A DNA stretch of 64,000 bases from Hymenobacter telluris (GCF_017313265.1 NZ_JAFLQZ010000006.1:186001-250000); one strand, 5' to 3'; numbered from the stretch's first letter, positions 16,136 to 26,069 are shown. The notes: generated by a model from the sequence alone, not told the origin. Made by a program: numbers and translations.

Positions 16136-16689
16136 TGGCACCCATTCACCGCACCGATAACGATATTTTAAACGGTAACCTGGAAGGCTCGCCGCGTTTG
16201 CGCGTTAATCGCTCGACGGCGTTGGCGCTCTCTACCAGTTGGCAGCGCGTGGACTTTAACGGCGTCAGCTCGGTTAACGTCAATACCTTTCCCGATGTTG
16301 ATGGGCAGGGCACTAAGAAAGTCCGTTGGGACAGTGTGAACAAGGTTTTCCTGTTCAGCGACACGGTGGATCGTAACTATAATGTCTCGCTGTTCATGCA
16401 CCTGGTTGCCTCGGCCCTACTCACCGGCAACGCCGTCCAAATGCGTTACGTCATTCCGAACGGCAACGGGCTGGGCAATAACTTTTATTTCCCGTTTCCC
16501 GATGATGGCGGTTTCAAGGAAATTACCACGTTCGCCGGTTCTGCCGATAAGCGCGTGACGGACAACACGATTATCTACGTCAACCAAATGATCCGCGACA
16601 ACGGCCTGGGCATCGAATTAAAGATGCAGAATAGCTTTTTAGCCACGGTGAACCTGACCAGCTCGGCTTTTATCATTTACGGGCGCTAA
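16135..16689 (+). CDS. Hypothetical strand-rich virion protein
   Basis: A 184-residue protein; the ATG at 16135 shares bases with the stop of the SGNH gene (TAATG). It is rich in strands (NVSLFMHLVASALL, MQNSFLATVNLTSSAFIIYG) like a TNF- or fibre-head-type fold. It may pair with the SGNH protein as a head fibre or decoration. It is the last of three extra genes between portal and scaffold. No family is certain. Confidence 0.5.
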   Translation: MAPIHRTDNDILNGNLEGSPRLRVNRSTALALSTSWQRVDFNGVSSVNVNTFPDVDGQGTKKVRWDSVNKVFLFSDTVDRNYNVSLFMHLVASALLTGNAVQMRYVIPNGNGLGNNFYFPFPDDGGFKEITTFAGSADKRVTDNTIIYVNQMIRDNGLGIELKMQNSFLATVNLTSSAFIIYGR

Positions 16690-16741
16690 AAAATGTTGCA
16701 TTATCCATTGGATGCTGTATTATAACCCAAGGAAAGTGTAA

Positions 16742-17509
16742 ATGACTGACCCAAACCCCGCCTTATCAGATGAAAATCTTGAGCCATTAGCGGAGATTGC
16801 TCCAGCCGAAACCGTAGCTGACGCGACCTCGCCTGATTCCACCAAGGAACAGGTCGAACTTACTCCCGAACAGGAGATTGCCAAGCTCCGCAAGGCCCTG
16901 GAACGCAAGAACCGCAATATCGCCAAGAAGACGGCAGAGCTGAGCGCCTTGCGCAATGCTGGCCAGACTGGCGAAAAAGACGCAAAACCCTCCCCTCAAG
17001 CCCCCGCGACACTAAAATCGGAGGACTTTGACACGATTGAGGAATACGTTGGTGCCGTTGCCGACCAGAAAGCAAAAGACGCCGCCAAAGCAGCATGGGA
17101 AAGCTCGCGCAAAGAGCAGACCGAGAGAGAGCAGAACGCTCAGGCCCAAAAAGCCCAGCAGGACTTCCTGACCCAGGTCGAAAAAGTGCGCGACGAACTT
17201 CCCGATTTCGACGCTGTGATGCAGGAAGCGAACGACGAATACGTGGCCCCGCACGTCGAGGCCCTTATCCGCAAGTTTGGCCCCGCATCAGCATACTGGA
17301 TCGTCAAAGAGGATGCCCTGGACGAATTGAACGCCATGGACATCTACGACGCCACGATCCGTATCAAAGAGCTGTCGAGCAAGGCCGTGGCAAAACCGAT
17401 TACCAAGACCCCTGCGCCGATGTCGCCCGTGAAAGGGCGCGGTTCGGAGCAGCCCGACATACTTAAAAAACAGTCCGGCGACGAAATCCTCAAGTGGCTT
17501 CGTAGCTAG
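16742..17509 (+). CDS. Scaffolding protein
   Basis: A 255-residue acidic, Ala/Glu-rich protein made mostly of coiled coil (about 40-70 and 110-165), with a basic C-terminus (KKQSGDEILKWLRS) that could bind coat. The position just before the coat gene and the length, near P22 gp8 (303 residues), fit a scaffold. AAGGA lies before the ATG. The scaffold guides assembly and leaves the head. Confidence 0.8.
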   Translation: MTDPNPALSDENLEPLAEIAPAETVADATSPDSTKEQVELTPEQEIAKLRKALERKNRNIAKKTAELSALRNAGQTGEKDAKPSPQAPATLKSEDFDTIEEYVGAVADQKAKDAAKAAWESSRKEQTEREQNAQAQKAQQDFLTQVEKVRDELPDFDAVMQEANDEYVAPHVEALIRKFGPASAYWIVKEDALDELNAMDIYDATIRIKELSSKAVAKPITKTPAPMSPVKGRGSEQPDILKKQSGDEILKWLRS

Positions 17510-17545
17510 AACGCCCCAACAACACTTGCTCTATGGAGGCCCTGA

Positions 17546-18766
17546 GTGGCAAACCAAACCCTTACTTCCAAACAGGCGGCCGCGATTATTTCCAAGGTTG
17601 CCAACTCTATCCTGCACGACAAGTTGCAGTTTTTGAAAGCCATCCGCACCGAGGATAACGCCCCTTGGACGCGCGATGACTATAAGCCTGGCGATACCAT
17701 CAAAATTGCCCGCCCTGCCCAATTCAGCGTTCGCAAAGGCCGCGTTCTGGCACCGCAAGACTTCCAAGAGGATACCGTCCCACTGGTGGTTGACAACCAG
17801 GTTGGCGTCGATGTCAGTTTCACCTCGGCTGAAATCGCCACCGAAATCGGTATCAAGCAGATGGCCAAGCGCGTCCTGGAACCGCAAATGGCGGTTCTGG
17901 CGTCGGCTATCGAGGCTGACGTGATGGCCAAAGCCTATAAGCGCGTGGCCAACTTCGTCGGTACGCCGGGCACCACGCCTGCGACTTTCGGCGTCTATGG
18001 TGATGCCTTGCAGCGTCTGGATGAAAACCTGGCGCCGATGGACGAGGAGCGATTCGCCCTTATCAACCCGGCTGCCAATAACAAGACGGTGGATGGCCTG
18101 AAAGGCTTGTTCAACTCGCAGGAAGCGATCGCCAAGCAGTACAAATCCGGCTATCTGGGCGACATGAACGGCTTCCACTTCATGCGCAATAACTTGCTGC
18201 CGATCCACAAGAACGGTACGCAAGGCGGTACGCCACTGATCAACGGCGCGGGCCAGTCCGGCGCCTCCCTGATCACCGATGGCTGGTCGCCGGGCGCAAC
18301 CATTACGGCAGGTACGGTCATCACCATCAGCGGCGCGCAAGCGGTACACCCGGAAACCAAAGTTGCCTATCCATACCTCAAGCAGTTTGTGGTCACGGCT
18401 GACGTGACGGCGGACGGTGGCGGTAACGCAACCTTGGCCATCAACCCACCAATCGCCGCCACCACACCGAAGCAAAACGTGTCGGCTGCCTTAGTCGATA
18501 ACGCTGCCATCACCCTGCAAACCGGTGCCGCCAACGGCCTGTTCCCGCAAAACCTGCTGTTCCACAAGGACGCGGTTCGCTTCATTACCCTGCCGCTGAT
18601 GCTGCCGGATGGTGTCGATTTCGCGGCCCAAGAAACGGTCGATGGCATCTCGGTACGCGTCGTGCGCCAGTACGATGTGGTCAATGATACGCTGCCATGC
18701 CGCCTCGACGTGCTGTATGGCTCGGCGGTGGTGCGTGACGACTTCATGGTCCGCCTGACCGGTTAA
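17546..18766 (+). CDS. Major coat protein (P22 gp5-like)
   Basis: A 406-residue coat protein of the P22 gp5 family (HK97 fold). It begins NQTLTSKQAAAIISKVANSI and contains AEIATEIGIKQMAKRVLEPQ and an inserted domain with Gly/Thr-rich strands (about 215-300). P22 gp5 is 430 residues. The start is GTG with GGAGG upstream. A terminator follows, so coat may be expressed in excess of downstream genes. Confidence 0.92.
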   Translation: MANQTLTSKQAAAIISKVANSILHDKLQFLKAIRTEDNAPWTRDDYKPGDTIKIARPAQFSVRKGRVLAPQDFQEDTVPLVVDNQVGVDVSFTSAEIATEIGIKQMAKRVLEPQMAVLASAIEADVMAKAYKRVANFVGTPGTTPATFGVYGDALQRLDENLAPMDEERFALINPAANNKTVDGLKGLFNSQEAIAKQYKSGYLGDMNGFHFMRNNLLPIHKNGTQGGTPLINGAGQSGASLITDGWSPGATITAGTVITISGAQAVHPETKVAYPYLKQFVVTADVTADGGGNATLAINPPIAATTPKQNVSAALVDNAAITLQTGAANGLFPQNLLFHKDAVRFITLPLMLPDGVDFAAQETVDGISVRVVRQYDVVNDTLPCRLDVLYGSAVVRDDFMVRLTG

Positions 18767-18776
18767 TCTTAAAACG

Positions 18777-18803
18777 TGAGGGGCCTTCGGGCCTCTCATT
18801 TTT
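18777..18803 (+). terminator. UUCG-loop terminator after the coat gene
   Basis: Stem TGAGGGGCC (18777-18785), loop TTCG, and GGCCTCTCA (18790-18798), followed by T5. It probably acts as a partial terminator inside the late block and raises coat expression relative to tail genes. Confidence 0.85.
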
Positions 18804-18822
18804 CCCCTGATGGAGTGAATAC

Positions 18823-19218
18823 ATGATCAAAACATTACCCGCCTACCTATACCACCGCGAATACGGCGCCCGCATCTTTGTTAGCGCCGATGACGTGACC
18901 GCCGCCAAGAAAGTTGGTTGGAAAGACAGCCCTGCTGGCCTGTTGCAAGAAGAAGAACGCGAAGGCCGCGACCGCGATGGCGTCGAAAACAGTCTTGAGG
19001 TTCTGAACGCCGAGCTGGAAAAGGCAGTTGCTGAGCCTGATGAAGCGACCAAGCGCGATAACGTCGCGGCCACGGAAGCGCAGATCCACAATGCCAACAA
19101 AGAGGGCATTGCCATGGGCGAGCGCGAAGATCAGACCAGCGATGCCGGCGACCGCTTGGCGCGCATGGGCCTGGACGCCGCCGCTTCGACCGCCGTCGCC
19201 CCCAAGAAGAAAAAATAA
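18823..19218 (+). CDS. Hypothetical virion-region protein
   Basis: A 131-residue acidic protein with a basic tail (KKKK). The first 35 residues (LPAYLYHREYGARIFVSADD) form a small fold; the rest is Glu/Ala-rich and likely helical or disordered. It lies between coat and the gp4-like adaptor. GGAG precedes the ATG. No family is recognised. Confidence 0.55.
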   Translation: MIKTLPAYLYHREYGARIFVSADDVTAAKKVGWKDSPAGLLQEEEREGRDRDGVENSLEVLNAELEKAVAEPDEATKRDNVAATEAQIHNANKEGIAMGEREDQTSDAGDRLARMGLDAAASTAVAPKKKK

Positions 19219-19221
19219 CCC

Positions 19222-19914
19222 ATGACCACCGTCCGCGACCTCATTACCGGCGCTGCCCGCCTGCTGGGTGTTATCCAGAAGGGTGAAGCATTGGCCGCCG
19301 ACGAGGCTGCGGACGGCTTTTCTGCCTTGAATGATATGCTGGGCACCTGGTCCAACGAAAGCCTGCTGATTTTCAGCCGTACGGTTGAAGAATTCACCCT
19401 GCAACCCAATGTTGCGGCCTATCCTATCGGCCCGGGCCTGACGTTCGACACGGTGCGCCCGACCGTCATTCACGAAGCCTACGTCCGTTATCAGGGTTTC
19501 GATCAGGAATTGTGGATCATCTCGGACGAGGAATACAACGGCATTTACGATAAATCCACGCCGAGCATTTACCCAACGCGCCTGTCGTTCGACAACGCTT
19601 ACCCGGTCGGCACCATTCGCGTCAACCCGGTTCCCGATCGCGCTTCGACGCTGATTTTGTCGTCGGAAAAGCCAATCACAGAATTTGCCTCGCTGGATAG
19701 CGAAATCCTACTGCCGCCCGGCTGGGCGCGCGCGCTGCGCTATAATCTGGCCATAGAAATGGCGCCAGAATATGATGTCATGCCCAGCCAGCTGGTGCTG
19801 TTGGGCGCGCAAAACGCTAAGGGCCAGTTGAAAATTACCGCTCTGCGCAGCCAGCCCGAAACCGTCAAGCAGCGCTCGGGCCGCTATAATATTTACACGG
19901 ATCAGGTTGAATGA
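19222..19914 (+). CDS. Tail accessory factor (P22 gp4-like)
   Basis: A 230-residue protein of the P22 gp4 family. It begins TTVRDLITGAARLLGVIQKG and contains GFSALNDMLGTWSNESLLIF and WARALRYNLAIEMAPEY, the helical portal-binding part. P22 gp4 binds the portal first in tail assembly and is 166 residues; this copy is longer. It overlaps the gp10-like gene by four bases. Confidence 0.88.
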   Translation: MTTVRDLITGAARLLGVIQKGEALAADEAADGFSALNDMLGTWSNESLLIFSRTVEEFTLQPNVAAYPIGPGLTFDTVRPTVIHEAYVRYQGFDQELWIISDEEYNGIYDKSTPSIYPTRLSFDNAYPVGTIRVNPVPDRASTLILSSEKPITEFASLDSEILLPPGWARALRYNLAIEMAPEYDVMPSQLVLLGAQNAKGQLKITALRSQPETVKQRSGRYNIYTDQVE

Positions 19915-21323
19915 AAGCCGGACTCGTCGGTCCCAGCTACAAGATGCGTTCCCGCCCGTTCAGCGCCGAGCGCTGCATTAACCTGTTTCCGATCCTGGCC
20001 GAAAGCAAAGCCAAGGACGTCGCCGCGCTGTATGGCACGCCGGGCCTCAAGCTGTTTGCCACTGCCGGGCAAGGGCCTATTCGCGGCCTGATCACCTGCG
20101 GCAATGGCCGCACGTTCTGCGTGTCGGGCAATGAGTTGTATGAAATCTTGGCCGACAAGACTACCGTGGTGCGCGGCATGCTGAGCACGTTCAATGGCCC
20201 GGTTTCGATGGCAGAAAACGGCTTACAACTGATGCTGGCCACCTCGCCGGATGGGTATATCTTCAAGTTTGCCGACAACACGCTGGCCAAAATCACCGAC
20301 CCCGACTTTCCCGGCGCCGATTACGTCATTTTTCAAGATGGCTTTTTCATCATCGTGCCGCCCAACAACATGGGTCGCTTCAACATCTCCAAGATTTACG
20401 ATGGCCTGAGCTGGGATGCCCTGGACTTTGCCACGGCAGAAAGTTCACCGGACGGCTTGGTGTCGCTGGAATCCGTTGCGGGCCAACTGATGCTGTTCGG
20501 GGTTTCCACCACCGAAATCTGGTACAACAACGGCTCGGCCGACTTCCCTTTTGCGCGCCTCTCGGGTGGGCGCATGGAGACCGGCGCCGCGGCAAAATTC
20601 AGCTTGGCCAAGCTGGATAATAGCGTCTTTTGGCTCGGTCAGGATAAACACGGCTCAGGCATGGTGTTCCGGGCCAACGGCGTCACGCCGTTGCGCATCT
20701 CGACTCAGGCCATCGAATACGCGCTCGCCCAGGTAATCGAGCTGGCTGGCGACCTGTCCGGCATAATCGGCTTTCCTTACCAGCAGGAAGGGCACCTATT
20801 CTATATCCTGACCGGAAATGGCATGGAAACCGCGTTGGTGTTTGACGCGGCCACTCAGCTATGGCATGAGCGCGCTTTCCTGTTCAATGGTGATTATGAA
20901 CGCTGGCAGGCTGTTTTTCACTGCTTTGCCTTCAACCAAAATCTGACCGGCGACCGGCTTTCCGGCAATATCTACGTCATCGACCAAGACACTTATACCG
21001 ACAACGACCAGCCGATTCGTCGCAGCCGGGTGTTTTCGCATGTTTTTAATGAGGGCAAGCGATTCAAAATTGCCTCGTTGCAGGTCGATTTCGACCCCGG
21101 TGTCGGCAACGCCGCCTGCCCGGACCCGCAAGCGTGGCTGCGCCTGTCCAAAGACGGTGGCAACACCTGGTCGAACGAGTATAGCGCCAAGCTGGGCAAG
21201 GTGGGCGATTACTTGCGCCGCGTGATCTGGCGCCGGCTGGGCATCCAGCGCGAAGCCACGTTTGAGGTCTCGGTTTCCGACCCGGTCAAGGTCATTATCA
21301 CGGGGGCGCGCTTCAATGGCTGA
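19911..21323 (+). CDS. Packaged-DNA stabilization protein (P22 gp10-like)
   Basis: A 470-residue protein, near the 472 of P22 gp10. It has the family pattern RSRPFSAERCINLFPILAES, then repeated strands of a propeller-like body with SGGRMETGAAAKFSLAKL. In P22 it joins gp4 to the tail needle and closes the tail. It overlaps both neighbours. Confidence 0.9.
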   Translation: MKAGLVGPSYKMRSRPFSAERCINLFPILAESKAKDVAALYGTPGLKLFATAGQGPIRGLITCGNGRTFCVSGNELYEILADKTTVVRGMLSTFNGPVSMAENGLQLMLATSPDGYIFKFADNTLAKITDPDFPGADYVIFQDGFFIIVPPNNMGRFNISKIYDGLSWDALDFATAESSPDGLVSLESVAGQLMLFGVSTTEIWYNNGSADFPFARLSGGRMETGAAAKFSLAKLDNSVFWLGQDKHGSGMVFRANGVTPLRISTQAIEYALAQVIELAGDLSGIIGFPYQQEGHLFYILTGNGMETALVFDAATQLWHERAFLFNGDYERWQAVFHCFAFNQNLTGDRLSGNIYVIDQDTYTDNDQPIRRSRVFSHVFNEGKRFKIASLQVDFDPGVGNAACPDPQAWLRLSKDGGNTWSNEYSAKLGKVGDYLRRVIWRRLGIQREATFEVSVSDPVKVIITGARFNG

Positions 21324-21447
21324 TCCAGTCTTGCCCAACCCGCCGATGACGGTGCCGATCATCGTAAACGGTGAGATGTCAATGGAATGGCGCATCTGGT
21401 TTCAACGGGTGTTCGACGCGATTACCGGCTTGCAAAATGCGCCCTGA
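21316..21447 (+). CDS. Small conserved phage protein
   Basis: A 43-residue gene that starts eight bases before the end of the gp10-like gene. The pattern P-P-M-T-V-P followed by WRIWFQRVFDAI occurs in small genes of this place in many podoviruses. The function is unknown. Confidence 0.6.
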   Translation: MADPVLPNPPMTVPIIVNGEMSMEWRIWFQRVFDAITGLQNAP

Positions 21448-21518
21448 TCTTTTAGACTACGATCAGTATGTCACGCTTTGCGCCAGTGCGCCCAGACTAC
21501 TAACTGCAAAGGTGCAAA

Positions 21519-22454
21519 ATGGGGCTTGGTAGTATTATTGGCGGTGCGCTCGGCGGACCTGCGGGGGCGGCTATTGGCGGCCTGATTGAGGGTAAAAACG
21601 CCGTTCGGAACGCTCAAGGCCAGTTGGTAGCGGCGGATCAGGATTCAATCGCGCTTTACAATCAGCAGCAAGCCGAAGCCAAGAAAAACCTCACCCCTTA
21701 CCTGAATACCGGCACGGCGGCAAATATGCGCCTTGGCCAGTTGCTAGGCGTTGCGCCTACGTTCGACCCTTTATCGGCCTATAAAGAGGCGGTGAACGGA
21801 ACAACCGAATGGGGTACGGAACGCCAGCACTATACGGTGGACCCGACAACCGGTGCGCTTGTTAAAGGCAAGGTTGCGGGGGCCAGCCCGTCGTTCTACA
21901 CGATGAAAAACCTCGATTTGGTGGGCATTAATTCCGATGTCGCCAACAAGAAAGCGGGCGCAACCGTTGCACCGGGCGAATATGGCAGCTTGCTTGATCC
22001 GTTTACCGGGGCTGATTTGGCCGATGATCCGGGTTATAATTTCCGGTTAACCCAAGGCGAGACAGCGCTGGACCGGGCCAATTCCGCAAGGGGCAATTTC
22101 CTCAGCGGCTCGGCCATCAAGGGCGCGTTGGATTTCAACAGCGGCTTGGCCTCGCAGGAGTTCAACAACGCTTTTGCCCGCGACACAACCAATAAACAGA
22201 ACATTTTCGGCATGCTCTCTGGCACGTCGGCGGCAGGTCAAAATGCGGCGGGCACGCTAGCCAATCTGGGCGCAAACTATGCGCAGAATGTCTCTGGGAT
22301 GTTTGGTAATATCGGCAACACCCAAGCAGCGGGGACGATCCAACAAGCCAATCTGAACAATCAGGCGGGAGCTACGATGGGCAGCATCTTCGGCAATCTG
22401 TACGGTCAATACCAGGCGCAACAGCCGATCAAGTGGAATCCTTATGGGAGTTAA
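21519..22454 (+). CDS. Ejection (DNA injection) protein, glycine-zipper type
   Basis: A 311-residue protein. The N-terminus is a glycine zipper (GSIIGGALGGPAGAAIGGLI) that can cross or disturb a membrane. The middle has DDPGYNFRLTQGETALDRAN, and the C-terminal part is Gln/Asn/Ala-rich with SQEFNNAFARDTTNKQ. This layout is common in podovirus ejection proteins, which leave the virion and form a channel in the cell envelope. It stands where P22 has gp7, gp20 and gp16. Confidence 0.8.
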   Translation: MGLGSIIGGALGGPAGAAIGGLIEGKNAVRNAQGQLVAADQDSIALYNQQQAEAKKNLTPYLNTGTAANMRLGQLLGVAPTFDPLSAYKEAVNGTTEWGTERQHYTVDPTTGALVKGKVAGASPSFYTMKNLDLVGINSDVANKKAGATVAPGEYGSLLDPFTGADLADDPGYNFRLTQGETALDRANSARGNFLSGSAIKGALDFNSGLASQEFNNAFARDTTNKQNIFGMLSGTSAAGQNAAGTLANLGANYAQNVSGMFGNIGNTQAAGTIQQANLNNQAGATMGSIFGNLYGQYQAQQPIKWNPYGS

Positions 22455-22456
22455 TC

Positions 22457-23593
22457 ATGCCGACTAATCCCAACATTATCATGGCTTTGAAAAGTTACGC
22501 GGACTTCTCGGACGAACAAGAAGATCGCAAACTACGTCGTGCAGCCTTGGAACAGGATGCCGCCTTTAAACAGGCGCAAATAGAACTCTCGCAACAGAAG
22601 GCCGGTCAAGTTGATCTGGCCGACATTGCTAAAAACGCGTTCTACAAAGCGGCTAGTGGTATGCCGGTTTCCGAGCAGGAAATGGGTCTTGCCCGCGCGT
22701 TCGACGCCTCCCGCCAGCAGATTTACACCGACCCGCTGGGCAACCAGGTCACGCGCCCCTCGGTGCTGGACCGCATGGGCGGTAATACGCTGGGCGGGAT
22801 GATGCAGCCACCAACCCCTACCCTCGCTGCCGGCCCTACCATGGGCGGCGTTATGGGTGTTCCGCCAATTCAGGCCAGCGAATTGCCGCCCTTGCCCAAC
22901 GTGCCAGGCACGGGTGGCGTTGCAGCTGGACCTCCCGTGCTGGGATTTGATCCCAATACCCCGCCGCCTGATTTCAAAGGCACGCCTATTTCGGCACTGG
23001 AACGGGTGCCGGTCAAAGCGAACGTCATGGCCGGGGTCGATCCATCCATTGCCAGCTCGCCGGTTGGTCAAAAGGCCGAAATGGATGCGACCATTGGCAT
23101 CAATACGGCGGCGGTGAAAGCCAGCGCTGAGGAAAATGCCAAGGTTGAGGCTGGCGCGCTGGGTAAAATGAAAAATACCGGCGTTACGCTGGACGCTTTC
23201 GAGCAGTTGCGTGACGCATCCAAAGCCGCGCCGTCCGGCCTGTTGCAAGACCTCAAGGCGACCTTTTCCAACAAGGCTAACATCAAATCGGACGCTGCTA
23301 AGGCACAGGGCGTTTTCAGCGTCAAAAAGGCCAACGCCGAGAACATGATTAGACAAACCTTTAAGGTTGTGGGCAGCGGTGCCACCTCCGACCGCGACGC
23401 CTTGCCTTTCATTCAAATGCTGCCGGATGAAAAAGACAGCTCGGAAGTCAAGGACGCCAAGATCACGGCGGCAATGAGCGCCCTGAAACGGCAGGCCAAT
23501 ACCTTGGCCAGTCAGCGCGGCCTACCCTCGCCTTTCCCTGACGATGCGCCTGCCGCCCCGGCTACTGTCGATTACACGGAATATTTTAAATAA
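22457..23593 (+). CDS. Putative ejection or internal virion protein
   Basis: A 378-residue protein from the ATG at 22457, which follows GGGAG. The N-terminal helices (ALEQDAAFKQAQIELSQQKA) lead to a long Pro/Gly-rich linker (about 110-190) and a helical C-terminal domain. It shares the operon with two other ejection candidates. No exact family is recognised; the assignment is by place. Confidence 0.6.
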   Translation: MPTNPNIIMALKSYADFSDEQEDRKLRRAALEQDAAFKQAQIELSQQKAGQVDLADIAKNAFYKAASGMPVSEQEMGLARAFDASRQQIYTDPLGNQVTRPSVLDRMGGNTLGGMMQPPTPTLAAGPTMGGVMGVPPIQASELPPLPNVPGTGGVAAGPPVLGFDPNTPPPDFKGTPISALERVPVKANVMAGVDPSIASSPVGQKAEMDATIGINTAAVKASAEENAKVEAGALGKMKNTGVTLDAFEQLRDASKAAPSGLLQDLKATFSNKANIKSDAAKAQGVFSVKKANAENMIRQTFKVVGSGATSDRDALPFIQMLPDEKDSSEVKDAKITAAMSALKRQANTLASQRGLPSPFPDDAPAAPATVDYTEYFK

Positions 23594-24957
23594 TGCCCGT
23601 CGTTAAAATGCCCGATGGAACCAACGTGACGTTCCCCGACGATATGCCCAAAGAGCAAATCAAGGGGATGATTGCGCAGAAATTCCCCGACGCAGCCAAG
23701 TCAGCCGAACCCGGCTTTATGGATAAGGTCGATCAGGCGTTTGATAAGCGTGCCGGTAACATGACCGATATTCTGAATGCCAAGGATAGTCAAACGGGTA
23801 TTGAAACCGGTATGCAGCAGGTCGGCCAGATCGCGGGCCTGGCCAATGACACGGCGGGCGCTGTGGTGTCCAGCCTATTTGACGCCACCGCCGCGCCCAT
23901 CGTAAAAGAGGGTTTCCAGAACGTGGGACGGGCCGTGGCCAATTCGGCGCCCGGTCAGTTCGTCGCTGATCTCGCCAGCAAGGGCAAACAGAAATTCGAC
24001 GCCTTCGCGCAAGAAAATCCGCGTGCGGTCCGAAACCTCGCAGCGGTGGGCAACATTACCGAAGCGGCAGCAAACCTCGCACCCGTGGTCAAAAGTGGCG
24101 CCATGGCACGAAACAGTGTTGCCAAGGAGCTCAACCCGGGCGAATTACTGACTGCCGACGCCATCAAGACCGAGGCGAACAAGGCGTACCAGTTTGCGGC
24201 CGAGCGGGGCGGAACGTTGAAGCCGGAATTTACCAACAGCTTTATCGACGGGGCGCAGGCCCTCAAGCCCCAGACGGCCGCTGGTAAGATCGTGGCGGGC
24301 GAAAGCACATCAACCCAACTGGCCGACCGCTTGCAGGGCCTGCGTGATCAACCATTGAGCTTGGCCGAAGCCCAGGAAATTGACGAAACCTTTGGCGATG
24401 TTATCGACGGCCTGATGGAAAACGGGCGCTTGACCAAGGAGGGCAAGAAAGTGCTTGACCTGCAAAGCGAGTTCCGCGGCATGATCGACGCCGCCGACGA
24501 GACGCAGATCGCGGGTGGTCGGGAAGGCTTCGAGTCCTTGAAAGAGGGGCGCCGCTTGTGGTCCAAGCAGGCCAAGGTCCGAGACATCGAGAAAATCATC
24601 ACCCGCGCTGAGATGACCGACAACCCCGCCACCTCATTAAAAACCGGGTTTCGCAACCTGTATCTGAACGATAAGCGCATGCGTGGCTTCACCAAAGAGG
24701 AGCGCGCCCTGGTGAAAAAAGCGGCGGAAAGCGGCGTGACGGCTGACATTCTGCGCACGTTTGGCAGCCGCCTGCTCCCGATCGGTGGCTCGATTGCCGG
24801 CGGTCCGCTGGGCGCAGTGGCCGGTCAGGCGGTGTCGATGGCCTCGCGCAGCGGCGCGACCGCCGTTCAAACCCGCAAGGCCAACAATCTGGCGCGCTTG
24901 ATTTCCAAGGATGGACGGTTTAAAATGCCTAATAAGTTCGCAAAGGACATTGAATGA
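23593..24957 (+). CDS. Putative ejection protein
   Basis: A 454-residue protein with an opening MPDGTNVTFPDDMPKEQIKG seen in several phage internal proteins. A helical, Ala-rich middle (about 60-170) and a long helical core follow. A Gly/Ala segment (GGSIAGGPLGAVAGQAVSMA, about 398-418) looks membrane-active. It overlaps the preceding stop by one base and the fibre gene by four. The set of three ejection genes matches the P22 plan. Confidence 0.65.
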   Translation: MPVVKMPDGTNVTFPDDMPKEQIKGMIAQKFPDAAKSAEPGFMDKVDQAFDKRAGNMTDILNAKDSQTGIETGMQQVGQIAGLANDTAGAVVSSLFDATAAPIVKEGFQNVGRAVANSAPGQFVADLASKGKQKFDAFAQENPRAVRNLAAVGNITEAAANLAPVVKSGAMARNSVAKELNPGELLTADAIKTEANKAYQFAAERGGTLKPEFTNSFIDGAQALKPQTAAGKIVAGESTSTQLADRLQGLRDQPLSLAEAQEIDETFGDVIDGLMENGRLTKEGKKVLDLQSEFRGMIDAADETQIAGGREGFESLKEGRRLWSKQAKVRDIEKIITRAEMTDNPATSLKTGFRNLYLNDKRMRGFTKEERALVKKAAESGVTADILRTFGSRLLPIGGSIAGGPLGAVAGQAVSMASRSGATAVQTRKANNLARLISKDGRFKMPNKFAKDIE

Positions 24958-26069
24958 CCCAGTTGCTCCCCGCCATCAAGGCCCGCTTTCTCGACGCCAA
25001 TGGCAAGCCGCTGGCTGGCGGCAAGGTGTTCGCCTACGCTGCCGGCACGTCCACGCTCAAGGACACCTACACAGACAGCGCGGGCGATACAGCCAATTTC
25101 AACCCGGTCATCCTGGACAGCCGGGGTTATGCCGATATCTGGCTGGGTCAGGGCGATTACAAAATCGTGGTGCTGGACGCCAACGACGTGTTGCAGCTGA
25201 CCATCGACAATGTGGCAGGGGATTCCGCGCAAGGCTTTGCCTCCAAGGTCTTTTCGATTTCGACCAACACCAACATTACGGAATCCTATGACCAAGCGGT
25301 GCTGGTCTGTACCGGCAGCCTCAGCCTAAATCTTTTGGCGGCAGATATGGCGGGAGAGGGCTTTGCCATCACGATCATTAATGCTGGCACAGCCGCTGTC
25401 ATTATCGAGCCGAACGGCGCCGAAACGATTAATGAGGCCGAAAATCTTACCCTAGACGCTGGCAGCAGTGCCCTTTTGGCTTGCGACGGCGACGAGTGGT
25501 TTACAGCTTTTTCGCGCAACTCTTTTAGCAAAGCTGAAGCTGACGCGCGCTTTGCTACTGCCGCGCAAGGCGGAAAAGCCGACAGTGCCCTGCAAGCCAC
25601 TACGCAAACCGTTTTACAGCAGGTCGAGGAGATAAATCTCGCCAAATCTACCACGACTGCCATCATTCCGCTGGACAACACAATCCCGCAAAGCAACGAG
25701 GGCATCGAGTTTATGGCGGTGACGATCACACCGAAGAAAATCGGCAGCAAGATCGTACCGCGCTTTTATGCCTCGGTTTCGGGCACGAATGGCACCAAGG
25801 GATTGATCGGCTCGATCTACATGAACAACGATGCAAATGCCATCGCCACGGCCATGGTCAACCCGTCCGACCAAACGTTTCAATTTTCTTTTATGGCGGA
25901 GGCACCGGCCATTGTAACCACTTCGCTGACCCCGATCACCTTCCGCTTCCGCTATGGAATTGCTAGCATTGGAACCAGCGGCACCAACGCTTATATCAAT
26001 CGAGGTTCACAAATGGACTTGTTCGGCAATGCCGCAATCAGCAAATTCACCGCGACGGAGTACGCATAA
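24954..26069 (+). CDS. Tail fibre/spike with P22-like head-binding domain
   Basis: A 371-residue protein. The first 110 residues match the head-binding domain of P22-type tailspikes (FLDANGKPLAGGKVFAYAAG, then FNPVILDSRGYADIWL). A beta-rich middle region, a short coiled coil (about 195-230) and a compact C-terminal knob follow. There is no long beta-helix, so it is more like a fibre than an endorhamnosidase. It is the main candidate for receptor binding. Confidence 0.8.
   Translation: MTQLLPAIKARFLDANGKPLAGGKVFAYAAGTSTLKDTYTDSAGDTANFNPVILDSRGYADIWLGQGDYKIVVLDANDVLQLTIDNVAGDSAQGFASKVFSISTNTNITESYDQAVLVCTGSLSLNLLAADMAGEGFAITIINAGTAAVIIEPNGAETINEAENLTLDAGSSALLACDGDEWFTAFSRNSFSKAEADARFATAAQGGKADSALQATTQTVLQQVEEINLAKSTTTAIIPLDNTIPQSNEGIEFMAVTITPKKIGSKIVPRFYASVSGTNGTKGLIGSIYMNNDANAIATAMVNPSDQTFQFSFMAEAPAIVTTSLTPITFRFRYGIASIGTSGTNAYINRGSQMDLFGNAAISKFTATEYA

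Noticed and set aside
17531..18475. Long open frame antisense to the coat gene
   Set aside because: The coat protein frame matches the P22 family over its full length; the mirror has no recognisable pattern.
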